From Amia ocellicauda (Eukaryota; Chordata; Actinopteri; Amiiformes; Amiidae), in NCBI RefSeq assembly GCF_036373705.1, contig NC_089857.1, forward strand, positions 41,550,784 to 41,614,783: a stretch of DNA of 64,000 bases, given 5' to 3'. Below, in pieces: positions 53,298-64,000 of this stretch. The notes beneath the pieces were generated by a model that saw nothing but the letters and a program-made list of their open reading frames with translations, ran no database searches and was not told the origin of the DNA. Position 1 is the stretch's first letter. Every line of letters starts with the position of its first letter. The position numbers were made by a program, and so were the translations under genes.

Positions 53298-53652
53298 ATG
53301 TCCCAGAGGACAGCAGAGGTGGACCCAAGTGCAAGCTCACTGACAGGAAGCAATGCTAACAATACAAAGAGGAAATCCGAAAGATGAGGTTCAAAAACAG
53401 TCCAGGGGTCAGTAGATTGGGCAAACAGGCTTAAACAGTCAATTCAAAGGGCTGATTGAAAAGTGAAGGCAGGAGGTCAGGAACACAGGGAAGAAAAATA
53501 GCCAGCGAGGGGAAGTGCTTGACCAATGGGAGTAGGGTTGTAAGGGTGAGTGCACATGGTATGTAGGAATGTCAAAGGGGTCAGTGCATGATTAGTATTT
53601 AGGTGATGATGACCTCTGGTGGTAAACTGGGGAATTGTGGGTGGCAGATGTG
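53298..53652. mobile_element. Insertion of about 350 bases in C6 copy B intron 6
   Basis: The sequence between CAATCTGTACC and CTATCACG has no counterpart in copy A intron 6. It is bordered on both sides by GTACC (53,289-53,293 region and near 53,656), which may be a 5-bp target-site duplication. It begins TGTAATGTCCCAGAGGACAG. A 5-bp duplication and a TG start would suit a solo LTR, but the end is not a clear CA, so the class is open. Confidence 0.5.
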
Positions 53653-54724
53653 ATAGTACCCTATCACGTATTTTTATTATGTATTGCTGAAAGCCACTTT
53701 CTGGATACAGAATGGTCAAAGTTTGCCACAGAAACAGTATGATTGCATGTTAATTTCTCTTCATATTCTTTTTTTCTCACAAGGATTCCAAATTCTTCCG
53801 AGTCCATCAAGTGCTGGAGGTGTCAACATTTAAGATGAAGCAGTCCGACCTTTATTTGTCCGATCCCTTCCTCAAAGCCCTGAACAGTGTCCCTCTGGAG
53901 TACAACTATGCTTTGTACAGTAGGATATTTCAGCTCTTTGGGATGCATTATTTTGCTTCAGGAACCTTGGGTGGGAAATATGAAATCCTTTACCAGTATG
54001 ACCGGGAGGAACTAAAAAACAGTGGTAAGTGAAGTCAGGACACTTTAAATATCTACAATGAATAACACTTTTTTTATATATTTATTAATGGTTTGTTTAA
54101 ATAAACCCAACACTTTTACACAATAAATGGTATTGCAGAGTTCCTGTACTGTATCATTATGATATGTCTGTGGAGTATAGGACCCAAATGACATCTGAGG
54201 GTCCATTCATGTGGCCCTTGACATTCACTGTATGTAAAATCCAAATGCAAATACACCATGGTTCTAAGAGAGTCAAATACAAGTTTGAGCATCAGGCAAA
54301 CCCTGTAAATGAAGATACATTAAATATGTATTTGGCATTTGGCACTGACAAAGAATGAGGGCTTTTGTAGACTGTATTTGATCAGATCCAAAGAGTCTGC
54401 ATTGATTTTGAATTTGAAAGTCCCAATTTTTTAATTATTATTATTTTGAATTTGCAGGTTTTACAGACTCTGCGGCCAGCTATTGCATCAGGACAGAGAC
54501 AACAGGAACTTTCCTTTATTTTATTACGATACATAGAGAAATAAATTATAAATGTGTCTCATATAAAATGTCAGAAAAATATGAAGGTAATTATTTTTAG
54601 TAGTAGTTGTATTCATTGTAGTAGTAGTAGTAGTATATACATTGTATTTATATTTAGTTCAATGGATGAGTTACATAATTATTTATTACTATCTATTTCT
54701 TAGCAGACAGATTTAGGTGTTAAA

Positions 54725-55030
54725 GGGAAACTCCACCGAAAATCCATATTTTCTCAGGTTATTAGTAGAAACATATTCTGTATAGTGAGTTTTTCATGTC
54801 CAGCTCATTCTATGTACCAGAAATCAGAGATAAAAAAATATGCCATGGCCAGAAGCGGCCCAATCACCAAATTTTTTCTGAAAGATCCATCGGTTTGTAG
54901 AATCATGTAAAATAATAGTAACGGTTCTGTTTGGTGAAATTCACTTTTTATGACTACAAACTGATGGATCTTTCGAAACAATAGGGTGATGGGGCCATCA
55001 AATGTGCATAAAATTATGTTTTTAATTATT
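54725..55030. repeat. Hairpin-forming repeat in C6 copy B intron 8
   Basis: TTTCTGAAAGATCCATCGGT, then TTGTAG, near 54,879-54,901 is answered by CTACAAACTGATGGATCTTT near 54,954-54,975 in inverted order. Copy A has unrelated sequence at this place. It may be a miniature DNA transposon; its ends are not certain. Confidence 0.5.
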
Positions 55031-57754
55031 TTTGTGACTTTTCTAATTTCACAGGCCAGATTATTTCCCCACCTCAGATAGCAGGTTAATAAAGTACACT
55101 TTTAAAGGTCCAGATAAAATTAGAAAGGCCAGGAAATCGCTGTACTCTGGGTATTGTAATGAAAAAACAAACAAACAAAAAACAAGATGTACTTTAAATT
55201 GCAAGAGGTGCCATTGACTGTGATCAGTGATTGTGCTCTTGTCTACTCTGAGGATCTTTCCTGAAGGCATCTGAGAAGTTCTTTTCATTGGTGAAGGGTG
55301 GCAAGACGGAGTATGCGGCTGAGTTGGGGTTCCAGAAAAAGGGAGTCCTTCCAGACAGCAACATATTTAAGAACTGGATGGAGTCAACAAAAGACAACCC
55401 AGATATTGTGGAGTATGAGGTACATTTATTTATTATCCAAGCAATTTGAAAATATCCCAGCTCCTTTCAAGGGCTGTGTTATCAATACACTTTGATATCT
55501 CCGTCCTCCTCGACATAAGCTTTTTAGGGGAATTTTCCTGTTTTAAGATATTCTGGGTTGCCATATTAGTTCTGCTCTCTGTACTATTTCTCCCCATTAG
55601 CTTAGGAGCATTAATCTTTATTCTTAATCATTTTTATATAGGCCTATGTACATCTGGAAGAACTCATTCAAACATACAGGATCCAGAGCATTTTTGTGTT
55701 CACCTTATGACCGTAGGCATGGGCACAGGAGAGGGGCTCATTGTAACACATGATCTCATCACGTATGGAGCTCATGGTTTAGAGGTGTTCCGATATAATT
55801 TATTTCTTAGCAGACGCCCTTGTCTGGTTGAGAGGAAAACTTGAAAGTTTGCAAAACTGAAAAAGAAGAAAAAGGAGAAGAATTATAAGAAGAAGAAGAA
55901 GTAGAAGAAGAAGAAGAAAGACAGGTGGAAGAAGAAAACTGCACCTGGAAACTGTGCTTGTTGTGATAGCAGAAAATAAACTGTTATACTTTTACCTGTA
56001 TCTGTTTAGGTGTCCTGGGATCCTGATCCGTGCCTGTGTGAGGTGAAGTTGGGTGGTTTCAAGCTTCTCGCTCTCTTTAAACCGGTGTTGGCATAGTCAT
56101 TGGTGTAAACTTGCTAATTTGTGACCCATAGCTTGTGACATTTAACTGAAATTCATGTTATCACCTCAATACGATTATTTTCAGAGGGAAGATACGGTCA
56201 AGTCACAGGTGTGCAATAATCATTTAGTCATGTAAAACTAATATCATTAAATTATACTCCTGAAACACAATATAAAGCTTCTGGTGAGTTACAGGAAAGA
56301 ATGGCTCTTATAGAGCAGCTGTGGTCAGTCTGGTCAGCAGCTGCTGTGTCTCGCCCTGTCTTCTTCCACTTGGTCTTCCTCCACCTTCTTCTTTGTTCGT
56401 CTTGTTCTCCTTTTGTTTGGTTTGCAACTTTTATAATGTTCTTCCAAACAATCATATCACGACACCTCAATACCATGAGCTGTGTACGTGACAGTGAACA
56501 GTGAACTATGGTTCCACAGACAAATCATATTTGATGAGTCTGCAAGAATATTCCTAATCATGGGCCTCTCTGGCATCTGTCTAGGATCATGCTAAGGGTA
56601 AACCAAGTGCAGCTGTACATTGACCTTTGTCATAAATGGTTAAGTTCAGGCCTACACAGGCGCCTAAGCTCACAGGGCAAAACAGGACAAGGGGTGAAAA
56701 ATACACTGCAACCCAGAATAACTTCAATCATACTCATTCAATCCTGTAAAGAGGTATTATTCTAATAACTCCTGGGCTTTTAAAATGAATGCATTCCTCG
56801 GGTGGGTCTGAAACTGGTCACTTACCTGCCTGTGGCCTGCTGGGTACGTTACTGCATCAGAGGGATTCTTAAGCTCTGTCCACTGCTGACCTGTGCTGTA
56901 TCTCTGGTGGCTTAGCTGCGGCCCATTCTCAATCTGGTGAGGGGCTTCCCCTGCGCAGTGACCAAGAGGAGAAACCTGGAGAGGGCCATCGTGGAATACT
57001 TGGAAGCATTCGACTAGTGCAAGTGCGCCCCCTGCCCCAACAACGCCAAGCCAGTGCTGTCGGGCACTGAGTGTCTGTGTGTGTGTCAGACAGGAACCTA
57101 TGGAGAGAACTGTGTCCAACGGGCGCCAGACTACACCTCCGGTACTGCACCTCAGCCCTACTTCTACATTGAGAAAACTACATTATTATTATTAGGTCTA
57201 TTATGAATGCTGAACTCTGAAAACATTCAAGTAAAATGTTAAATCCATTTTATCCTCAAACCTTAAAAACATTCTGGATTTTATTATGGAAGTGTAAACT
57301 TAAATTGAAGAGACTATGTCCCAGACATGTAACAGTGCATGTGTATTACAGTTTCATTCCCTCAATCTGAAGCTTTAACTTTGTCTCTAAAATCACCTTC
57401 TCATTGCAAGACTTCAGAGTTAGTTGTTTTCTTCTCTGGGATTTAGTAGGACACAGATTCACTATCAGGAACTCTGGGTCTCGTCCTCTGGCTTCAGAAC
57501 TCTATTGTCTGTTCATGAGTTTTCTCCAGTTGGTGGAGTTGATTCAAAGCTGATGGGTTGCTCTCCTCAGATGCCGTGGATGGGTACTGGAGCTGCTGGG
57601 GTTCATGGAGTGCATGTGACTCATCGATGAAGAGGAGGAGGACCAGAGAGTGCAATAACCCTTCCCCATTGCGTGGTGGGAAACCATGTGCCGGTGACAG
57701 CCAAGAAGACGAAGAATGCTTCATTTCCATCTTCCAAGGGTAAAAGTGAACCTC

Positions 57755-58235
57755 ACTGAGTAGATTTCTCCCAGATTTAAACTGGTCTTCTCTCTCTCTC
57801 TGAGAAACTCATCTCACCTCTTTCTTTGCAGCTTCACTTTTAAAGTTTGGTAGCCAGGCCCCAGCCCATTGGTTCTCACTTCCATTTAGTAAAATAAAAA
57901 AATAAAAAAAATTACAAGAACAACCACACTCTCAAGATCCGTCATTCTTGTCATCTGAAAAACCTGACCGTTCATGTAGTTCTGCAGTTCTGCGCAGGTC
58001 TGTGCAGGTCTCTGTTGCTCCACCAGTGGGATGGCTGGGATTCTGCAGATCTGCACAGAACTGCGGTAGTCTGCGCTTTACGAACGTGACCTATCTTTCA
58101 GCATCATGAATTTAACTCTCGATGTAGTTACTTCAGGTCGGGTATTGCAGTGGAAAAACACCCAACCTGTACCAGGCCAGCTTGGCTTGTTTCTGGCTTG
58201 GTTCCGGGACAGGTCGGATCTGCAAGTGGAAAAGG

Positions 58236-58286
<51 letters not shown>

Positions 58287-58390
58287 ATATAAATAAAATA
58301 AAAATACACATAAACATTACATACATATATTATTGTTTTGTTTTAACTATATCTAATTTCTGTGTTTTTTTTCAGTTTTTTTTCTTTTCT
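57755..58390. other. Copy B intron replacing the exon 12 region
   Basis: After exon 11 the sequence matches copy A for about 20 bases. It then jumps to GAGTAGATTTCTC, which matches copy A only from about 38,074. Roughly 970 bases present in copy A, including exon 12, are missing. The rest holds a diverged GC-richer stretch I do not recognise and a (CT)n tract at 58,240-58,281. It rejoins copy A sequence near 58,390 (40,490 in copy A). Confidence 0.65.
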
Positions 58391-59664
58391 TTTGTGTAAT
58401 TTCTCTGGCTCCTTGTCTTCCGAAATGGGCTACTTGTTCGTTCATTGTCACAGCTGTTTATTTATAGAAAGTTTCAGCACTGGTAAGAAAAAATCAATAA
58501 ACCATCTGAAGTACTAAAGGTTGCCGAAGAACAAACAAGAAATAACTGGGCTGTGTGGCTGAGGGCCCGAGAGCTCCAGGGTCAGACAGGAACATCACAG
58601 GCACTCAGGAGCGATTTGTTTCTTTTGCCTTCAGTTTGGATTGTGCAATGAAAACAATTCCAGTAAAGTAAGGGAACTTTTAAAACATGGATTGCATCCC
58701 AGTCACTTTGGCTCTAGTCTAAAGTTCATGTATGTTCAGTAAATAAAGTAAATTAGTCATATTTGCTGTGCCACAATATCAAACTACCCTCTGATTGAAT
58801 GTGATGTCACAGAGTGTACAGAGATGTCAAATCATATATGCATGTATGTAACCCCTACATCCAAAATATTTAATGCTATTTATTTCCTAGACCCACCATT
58901 TAAAAATCACATGAAGACAGAGGACTGATCTCAGTACTTCAAGGAGAACCTGCTTCGAATCAAATGTAGATCATCAAACTCACCCACAACACAAATGGAA
59001 ATCATTTAAAAAAAATTGCTTCTTGATTACCATCAAACTTAAGGGGAAGATTTTCTGCATATACCCTAAATGTTTAATTTGCGGGGCTAAACCTATTAAG
59101 ATAAACCCTAAAAAGAACATGCATGTTATTATTATTATTAGTAGTAGTAGTGGCAGCAGACAGATACATAGAGCATACATATGACTTGGTTTGCATTGAA
59201 TGAACTTATCACAACTTGTCTTATACATATTTATTTGGCTGATACATTTATCCAAGTCAAATTAAAGAAAAACAACATATAATCTTGAAATGCAGTAAGT
59301 GACAGGGCTCCATAGTAACGTGGGCTACTGTGCCCTCCAGACAGTGTTGTTGAAGCAGGCCTAAGTTCTTTATTCTTCCTTTGCCTTTCAGATAAATAAG
59401 AAGCGATACGACTTTGGTGAAAAAGAGGAATTGATCTGTTTTACTGGCTTTGAAATGGAAGGATATCCGTATGTTAGCTGTCTACACGTGGAAAATGCAG
59501 AGAGTGCAGTGCATAAGTAAGTCTTTGAAGAGAGATAATTATGGGGTGTATATGTCATTTATGGGGTGGAGAAATCATCACATGAAAACAAAGATAATGA
59601 AATATGTCCTCAGAAGACTTTAAAAGCACAGTGTCAGTGTGTCTATCTACCCTGTCGGAATATT

Positions 59665-59665
59665 A

Positions 59666-59731
<66 letters not shown>

Positions 59732-59732
59732 G
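59665..59732. repeat. (ATT)n microsatellite in copy B intron 13
   Basis: A TTA trinucleotide tract of about 22 units. The matching place in copy A near 41,800-41,820 has only a few units mixed with ATG repeats. Confidence 0.93.
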
Positions 59733-62700
59733 ATGCAGCATATTCATGCAAAATGTTAATAGTTTTAATTACATTTTAAATACAATATACAGGTAAAAAG
59801 TAATTATGTCTGGCATTCAATTCACTTTTATTTCTCAGTGCATACTGCCTATGGCTGTTTCTGTAGAATCCTCTGACTGACTGGAATATTGTATCCACTG
59901 CGTTTATCTGGAGATGTGTGTTTGCATGTGGGTTTGTATGGCAAGTGCCTATATTAATCTCTGTTTTGATTTATTCTGTCTAGAGGAGTCTTGCGAAATA
60001 CCTGCTGTACCTACTGATGTCTCTGTATCTCCATTTAAAGAGGACTACAGTGTTGGGAATGTCATTACCCTCCGCTGTGGTTCAGGTCTGGTTCTTACTG
60101 GACCTCAGTATTACACCTGTGGGACACACCTTCGCTGGGAGCCTGCCTTCCCTAGAGACATCACTTGTGAAAATGGTGAGATTAGTTTACTTTGAATTCA
60201 ATACAAATAAGTAAAACATTTTTTTTTCAGTTTTCTAAAGCCAAACTTTTCTTTCTTATTCTTCAAAGCAATCCCCCTAACTGGGATTAGAAAACCCACA
60301 GTTAAATGGTGGTATGGGTGTCTGATGACTATTGCCCAGGTTTGTTTTGCCTCTCGGTGAAACTCAATCAATCCCCTCAGTGTCTACAATCCTGCTGGAG
60401 TCGCTTCCTCATTGTCTCCTTCAGGTGTCTGTCTCCAGACATCTGGCAACAGACTCCTGTCAAGTATATGTTTAACCTCTTGACTTTCTCTTCAGCAATC
60501 TGAACATAACCAAAGCATTCTGAAAGGTGTTAAGCTTCGCCTGAAAGAGCTACATTCATCTGCTATTGTTTGTATTGTACATTATATAATCTGATATTTG
60601 AATTGGAGGATTTTTAAAATATGATATCCCTTAAACAACACAGAGAGGCCCTTTGTTTCTGATGGCAGTTGCAAACTGGGAGAAAAACAGACCGACTCTG
60701 GGTGTATCTGCTTGTCACCAGAAACGGATTGCCGGTAAGGACATTTCTCTCTCTCACATTCCTTCAGATCTCCAGAGGCCTCAATATCGATCAACTGCAG
60801 TGGAAGTATAAACTATATACACTGATGTTGATACAGCTGCACATTGGTCGAGCTGAGCAAATCACACACACACAATTGGTACAGATTTAATTACGTTGTG
60901 TATGTGTATATGCCAAGAATGCTGCTGGCTTGCTCTAAGTACGTTTTTTTTGTTTCTTGACATGCACGACCGATTTTATTAAACAACTTTGACTTTGAAA
61001 CAATTCCAAAAATAGATTTTGAATTTGTCATTAAAAGCCTCTAGGGGGCCCAGAGTACTGTAAATGCTTCTTGTCCTCATAGTAAAGTATATATATATAT
61101 ATCAATACAAATCACATGAACACTTTCTACTGAAGAGTTTTCTTGTTTGTTTACTGCCCTTATTTTATTCTGTCTTGCCTCTAGTTAAGCCTCCTGTGTG
61201 CTCAACTGATCCTCGGTAATTGAACTAAAGTAGAGACATGGTACAATGAACTTTTCTGTATATTCCAGCAGTCCCCTCAGTGTGAAGTTGTGAATCAGTA
61301 TGGATGCACAAAAACATGAATTTACATATATTTGCATAGTGTTGGCAGGTTCAGTTGGATTATTTTTCATAAATAGGTGGGTTGGGCAAAAACAGGATAA
61401 AAATATAAGCTCTACAGGGCATTGACAACTGATAATACCTAAACCGTGTCATGTGTTGTTTATCTGCTAGATCTTCCAGAGAAGATCTTTGTGTCTTGGA
61501 TGCAGAAGCAGGTATTTCTTTGATGACATCCACCTGTGCCTTTCACTCGAAGAGGTGTGAAGGACAGAAGCTGCATTTCCTTAGCGCTGGCCCCTGTAAT
61601 ACTGATGAGACTAGCCTTGAATGGGCAAAGTTCAGAGCTGGCCTGTCCGATAGGAGCGAGAAGAAAGAGCCGTGTGGATCTGACACCTGCTATGAATGGG
61701 AAACATGTACCGGTAATATCTCTTTGTTTCATGTAGAGCGGCATTGATCTTTGCTGGACTCCCTGTGGAACCGTTCCAGGTACAATCAAATAAAGGGAGG
61801 AAATTGGATGCAGAGAGGATGATCCCTGTAGTATCACAGGATATCCTTCATGCGGTCTGTGTACTGTTTGTACAGTACGAGGCAATCTGGCTTGATAAGA
61901 GCACAGGGGCTCTGTTCATTTATCACTGCAGGGGAACAGGATGGACGTAGCCTGGGAGCATCCTGTCACATCAATTAAGCTCTTCAGTTAAAACACTACG
62001 TGTGGTATGGAGATTGGGATCTTAATAATAATGATAATGATACAAAATAAGAACAATAATAATAATTGTGCAGAGTATACTGTATCCCTTAGCCCTTTTT
62101 CTGTCTCCTCAACCAATGGCTGATGTACTTCTGTTAATTTGGGTATTTTCAATTTTGGTAATTTATTTGGCTTACAAATACTGTTTTTTGTTGTGTCAAC
62201 AAAGGAAATCTGTAGCCTTTTCCCCCTCTGACACCTACATACAGTATATGTGAGATCAGTGTGGATATTTCCTGATGTATGTATGTATGTATATATACTC
62301 ATACATAAATATATATATACACAAATACTCTTTCTTTCTTCTCCAGGGTCAAGATGTTATTGCCAGCTACCATACAAGTGCCCCAAGGATGTGAAACAGG
62401 TTTTCTGTGTTGAAATGGTGAAAAGAAAATCCCGAAGGACTGTAAACCTCTGTGTTTTGGGTGCGATGAAATGTGCCACATTGCAAATGAGCGTTCTGCA
62501 TGAGGGCCAGTGCTAAATATAGAGAAGAAGCAAAAATTAAACACAAAATGCCAATGTTGTAACTATCCTACAACCAGTATCAACCTCTGGAGTAAGGAAA
62601 ATGTACTCAGTAACAAAGCAGTGTGATTCTTCTGATCTGTAAAGGCCTAGAACAATGTAATGTTTTGCTTTTGTGAGAAGGTGACAAACACTGTCAGTCT

Positions 62701-62964
62701 GAGGAACCTCATGCAACAAGGAACAAATGTCAAGCATTTATACTTGTAACTTCATTATTTCATTAGCACTGTCTTCTATCTGTTACAGAACAGTCCTTAT
62801 TTCTTGTTGACGACAGTGGCTGTTATTCGTACATTCCAGATTTATGACCCATCATTGCCCGTTTTTGATCACTTACCCCTGCTCTGTTATCTTTCCTTGT
62901 TTTGCAACAGTGTATTCAGCCGATGAGGTGAGATTCAAATTTAAATCCGTGTGATGCATGTCTG

Positions 62965-64000
62965 GTATGGAAGCATATAGAGGACTTAATTCAAATGTAA
63001 AGGCAAAATGGAACATGATTATGCAATCCCACAATTGCATAATGATGTTCCATTTATGCAGGCATTATTTGGGACAACATATTTGTTACGAACTGGCAAA
63101 AGAGACCTTTGAACTTGAGCCCTAGGCTGGCAGAGACTGCACTTTTGTCGTGTTTGTTCCCCATCCTGTATGAGTGCTCCCTTCCGTGTCAGTGATCCCA
63201 GTTTTTTACTTTGTTGTGTCTGATATAAAAAGGCAGCACACTCTATTCCTGAAGCTGTGAGCCGGGCTTACAGTGTGCTGCTCTTGTTCATGTTCCCTAT
63301 TCTTTGCAGCTGCAGTTCTGAGTTGTTAAAATAAAACCTCCTTAACTCTACCCTCGACTGGTCGATCGATATATGAAATTAGCCAACAGGACCTACACTT
63401 GTCAATCTATACGGTGCACCTCCACTTCTAATTTTACTTCTCTTGAAAGTGTTTACTGTCAATAATGTCATCATATGTATTCAGTTTTTTTAAATAACAT
63501 TCAAAATAATTGTAATTCCAGGAGCCTTGTGATTTCCAGGTCTGCATCAATACTTGAAATTGAGCGCTTTTCTCGGGAACAGAGAGCACAGAGCAGAGAA
63601 CAGAGATGCTGACCAATAGCAGCGCTTCAGGCCTGTTGGCATGTTCAGAGGTTCAGAGGTCGAAAGTTAGAGGTTGGTAGAGCAAGATCATGTATTTGCA
63701 ATAGCATTTGACATTGCATTTACAACGAGGGGCGCTGTTTCTCTTGTTTCACAATTGCATTCAATTGAATAAAGTCCATCTTGAAACTGGGTTGATCATG
63801 CATTTGTAATAGCAATCTTTGACCATGCATTTACAATAGCTTTTGACATTTTGTCCAGAAAACGGCATAAGAGCTAGGACATGTATTTGCAAAGAGTTTT
63901 TCTGTTTTCACAAATACATTATCATTTGATTAAAGTTCACCATAAAGCAGGGGAAGTTTTTGAAAATGCAATTGCAATTGGCTTTTGCATTTACATATTA
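62965..64000. other. Right flank beyond the C6 duplication
   Basis: Similarity to the copy A flank stops near 62,960, which marks the right edge of the duplicated unit. The rest holds a possible solo LTR (63,084-63,390). From 63,690 there are irregular repeats of phrases such as TTTGACATTGCATTTACAA and GCATTTGTAATAGCAAT. No coding exon is visible. Confidence 0.5.
63084..63390 (+). mobile_element. Possible solo LTR
   Basis: The segment starts TGTTACGAACTGG and contains a TATA box, TATAAAAA, at 63224-63231. AATAAA follows at 63330-63335, about 100 bases downstream, and a segment ending in CCAACA comes after it. TATA box and poly(A) signal at this spacing inside a TG...CA unit is the U3-R-U5 layout of an LTR. 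No target-site duplication, primer-binding site or internal coding part is seen, so this is tentative. Confidence 0.4.

Larger units (their letters stand above)
50197..62516 (+). pseudogene. Complement component C6, copy B, pseudogene
   Basis: Sixteen of the 17 coding exons of copy A are found: 50197-50342, 50976-51132, 51673-51817, 52122-52263, 52663-52801, 53005-53203, 53784-54024, 54458-54586, 55253-55419, 56916-57141, 57571-57739, then 59392-59516, 59984-60175, 60644-60734, 61471-61712 and 62347-62516. The splice sites are still GT/AG. Lesions: TGA at 50263-50265 replaces Cys 23 right after the signal peptide; exon 6 is 8 bases shorter than in copy A; TAG at 57015-57017 replaces a Ser codon just before the EGF module; exon 12 (linker and start of CCP1) is absent; exon 13 is 8 bases shorter. 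Exon 8 is 3 bases longer and diverged but in frame. No normal secreted C6 can be made. An in-frame ATG follows the first stop but would lack a signal peptide. Confidence 0.95.

Overview
The window is nuclear DNA from a ray-finned fish. Genes have many short exons with GT/AG introns. Repeats are Tc1-like transposons, a CR1/Rex1-like LINE, TA-flanked miniature elements, long (TA)n, (ATT)n and ATGT-type microsatellites, and short dispersed repeats familiar from fish genomes. The species cannot be fixed from the sequence alone.

Layout. (1) About 1.6-6.1 kb, minus strand: remnants of a metallophosphoesterase/5'-nucleotidase gene of the YfkN-like type. It carries two frameshifts, an in-frame stop and a lost splice acceptor, and a broken Tc1-like transposon sits in one intron. 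(2) 8.25-23.15 kb, plus strand: a complete six-exon RGS7BP gene (R7-RGS membrane anchor, 252 aa predicted) with an 11.5 kb second intron. Two tandem 25-bp units, each with a perfect TGACGTCA (CRE) octamer, lie about 1.4 kb upstream. (3) 25.6-46.3 kb, plus strand: a complete complement component C6 gene, here called copy A, with 17 coding exons that join to an open frame of 935 codons. The domain order is that of C6: TSP1, TSP1, LDLRa, MACPF, EGF, TSP1, CCP, CCP, FIMAC, FIMAC. (4) 46.4-49.1 kb: spacer. (5) 49.1-62.95 kb, plus strand: a second C6 copy, copy B, including its promoter and non-coding first exon. It is a pseudogene with stops in exons 1 and 10, 8-bp deletions in exons 6 and 13, loss of exon 12, and loss of the polyadenylation hexamer used by copy A. 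(6) 63.0-64.0 kb: a possible solo LTR and short AT-rich repeats.

The main result is the tandem C6 duplication with one intact and one decaying member. The two copies match in a patchwork. Three blocks (28.4-29.1, 34.4-37.1 and 41.9-43.8 kb in copy A) align to copy B at a constant offset with no net indel, while the DNA between them is clearly diverged; this looks like gene conversion. The intact copy carries two Tc1-like elements and a LINE cluster in introns 7, 12 and 16 that the pseudogene lacks. At the intron 7 Tc1 insertion, copy B keeps the unoccupied TA site.

RGS7BP and C6 are both on human chromosome 5 (q12 and p13), so their neighbourhood here may reflect an old linkage. They are otherwise unrelated in function: RGS7BP acts in neuronal G-protein signalling, and C6 is a plasma protein of the membrane attack complex.
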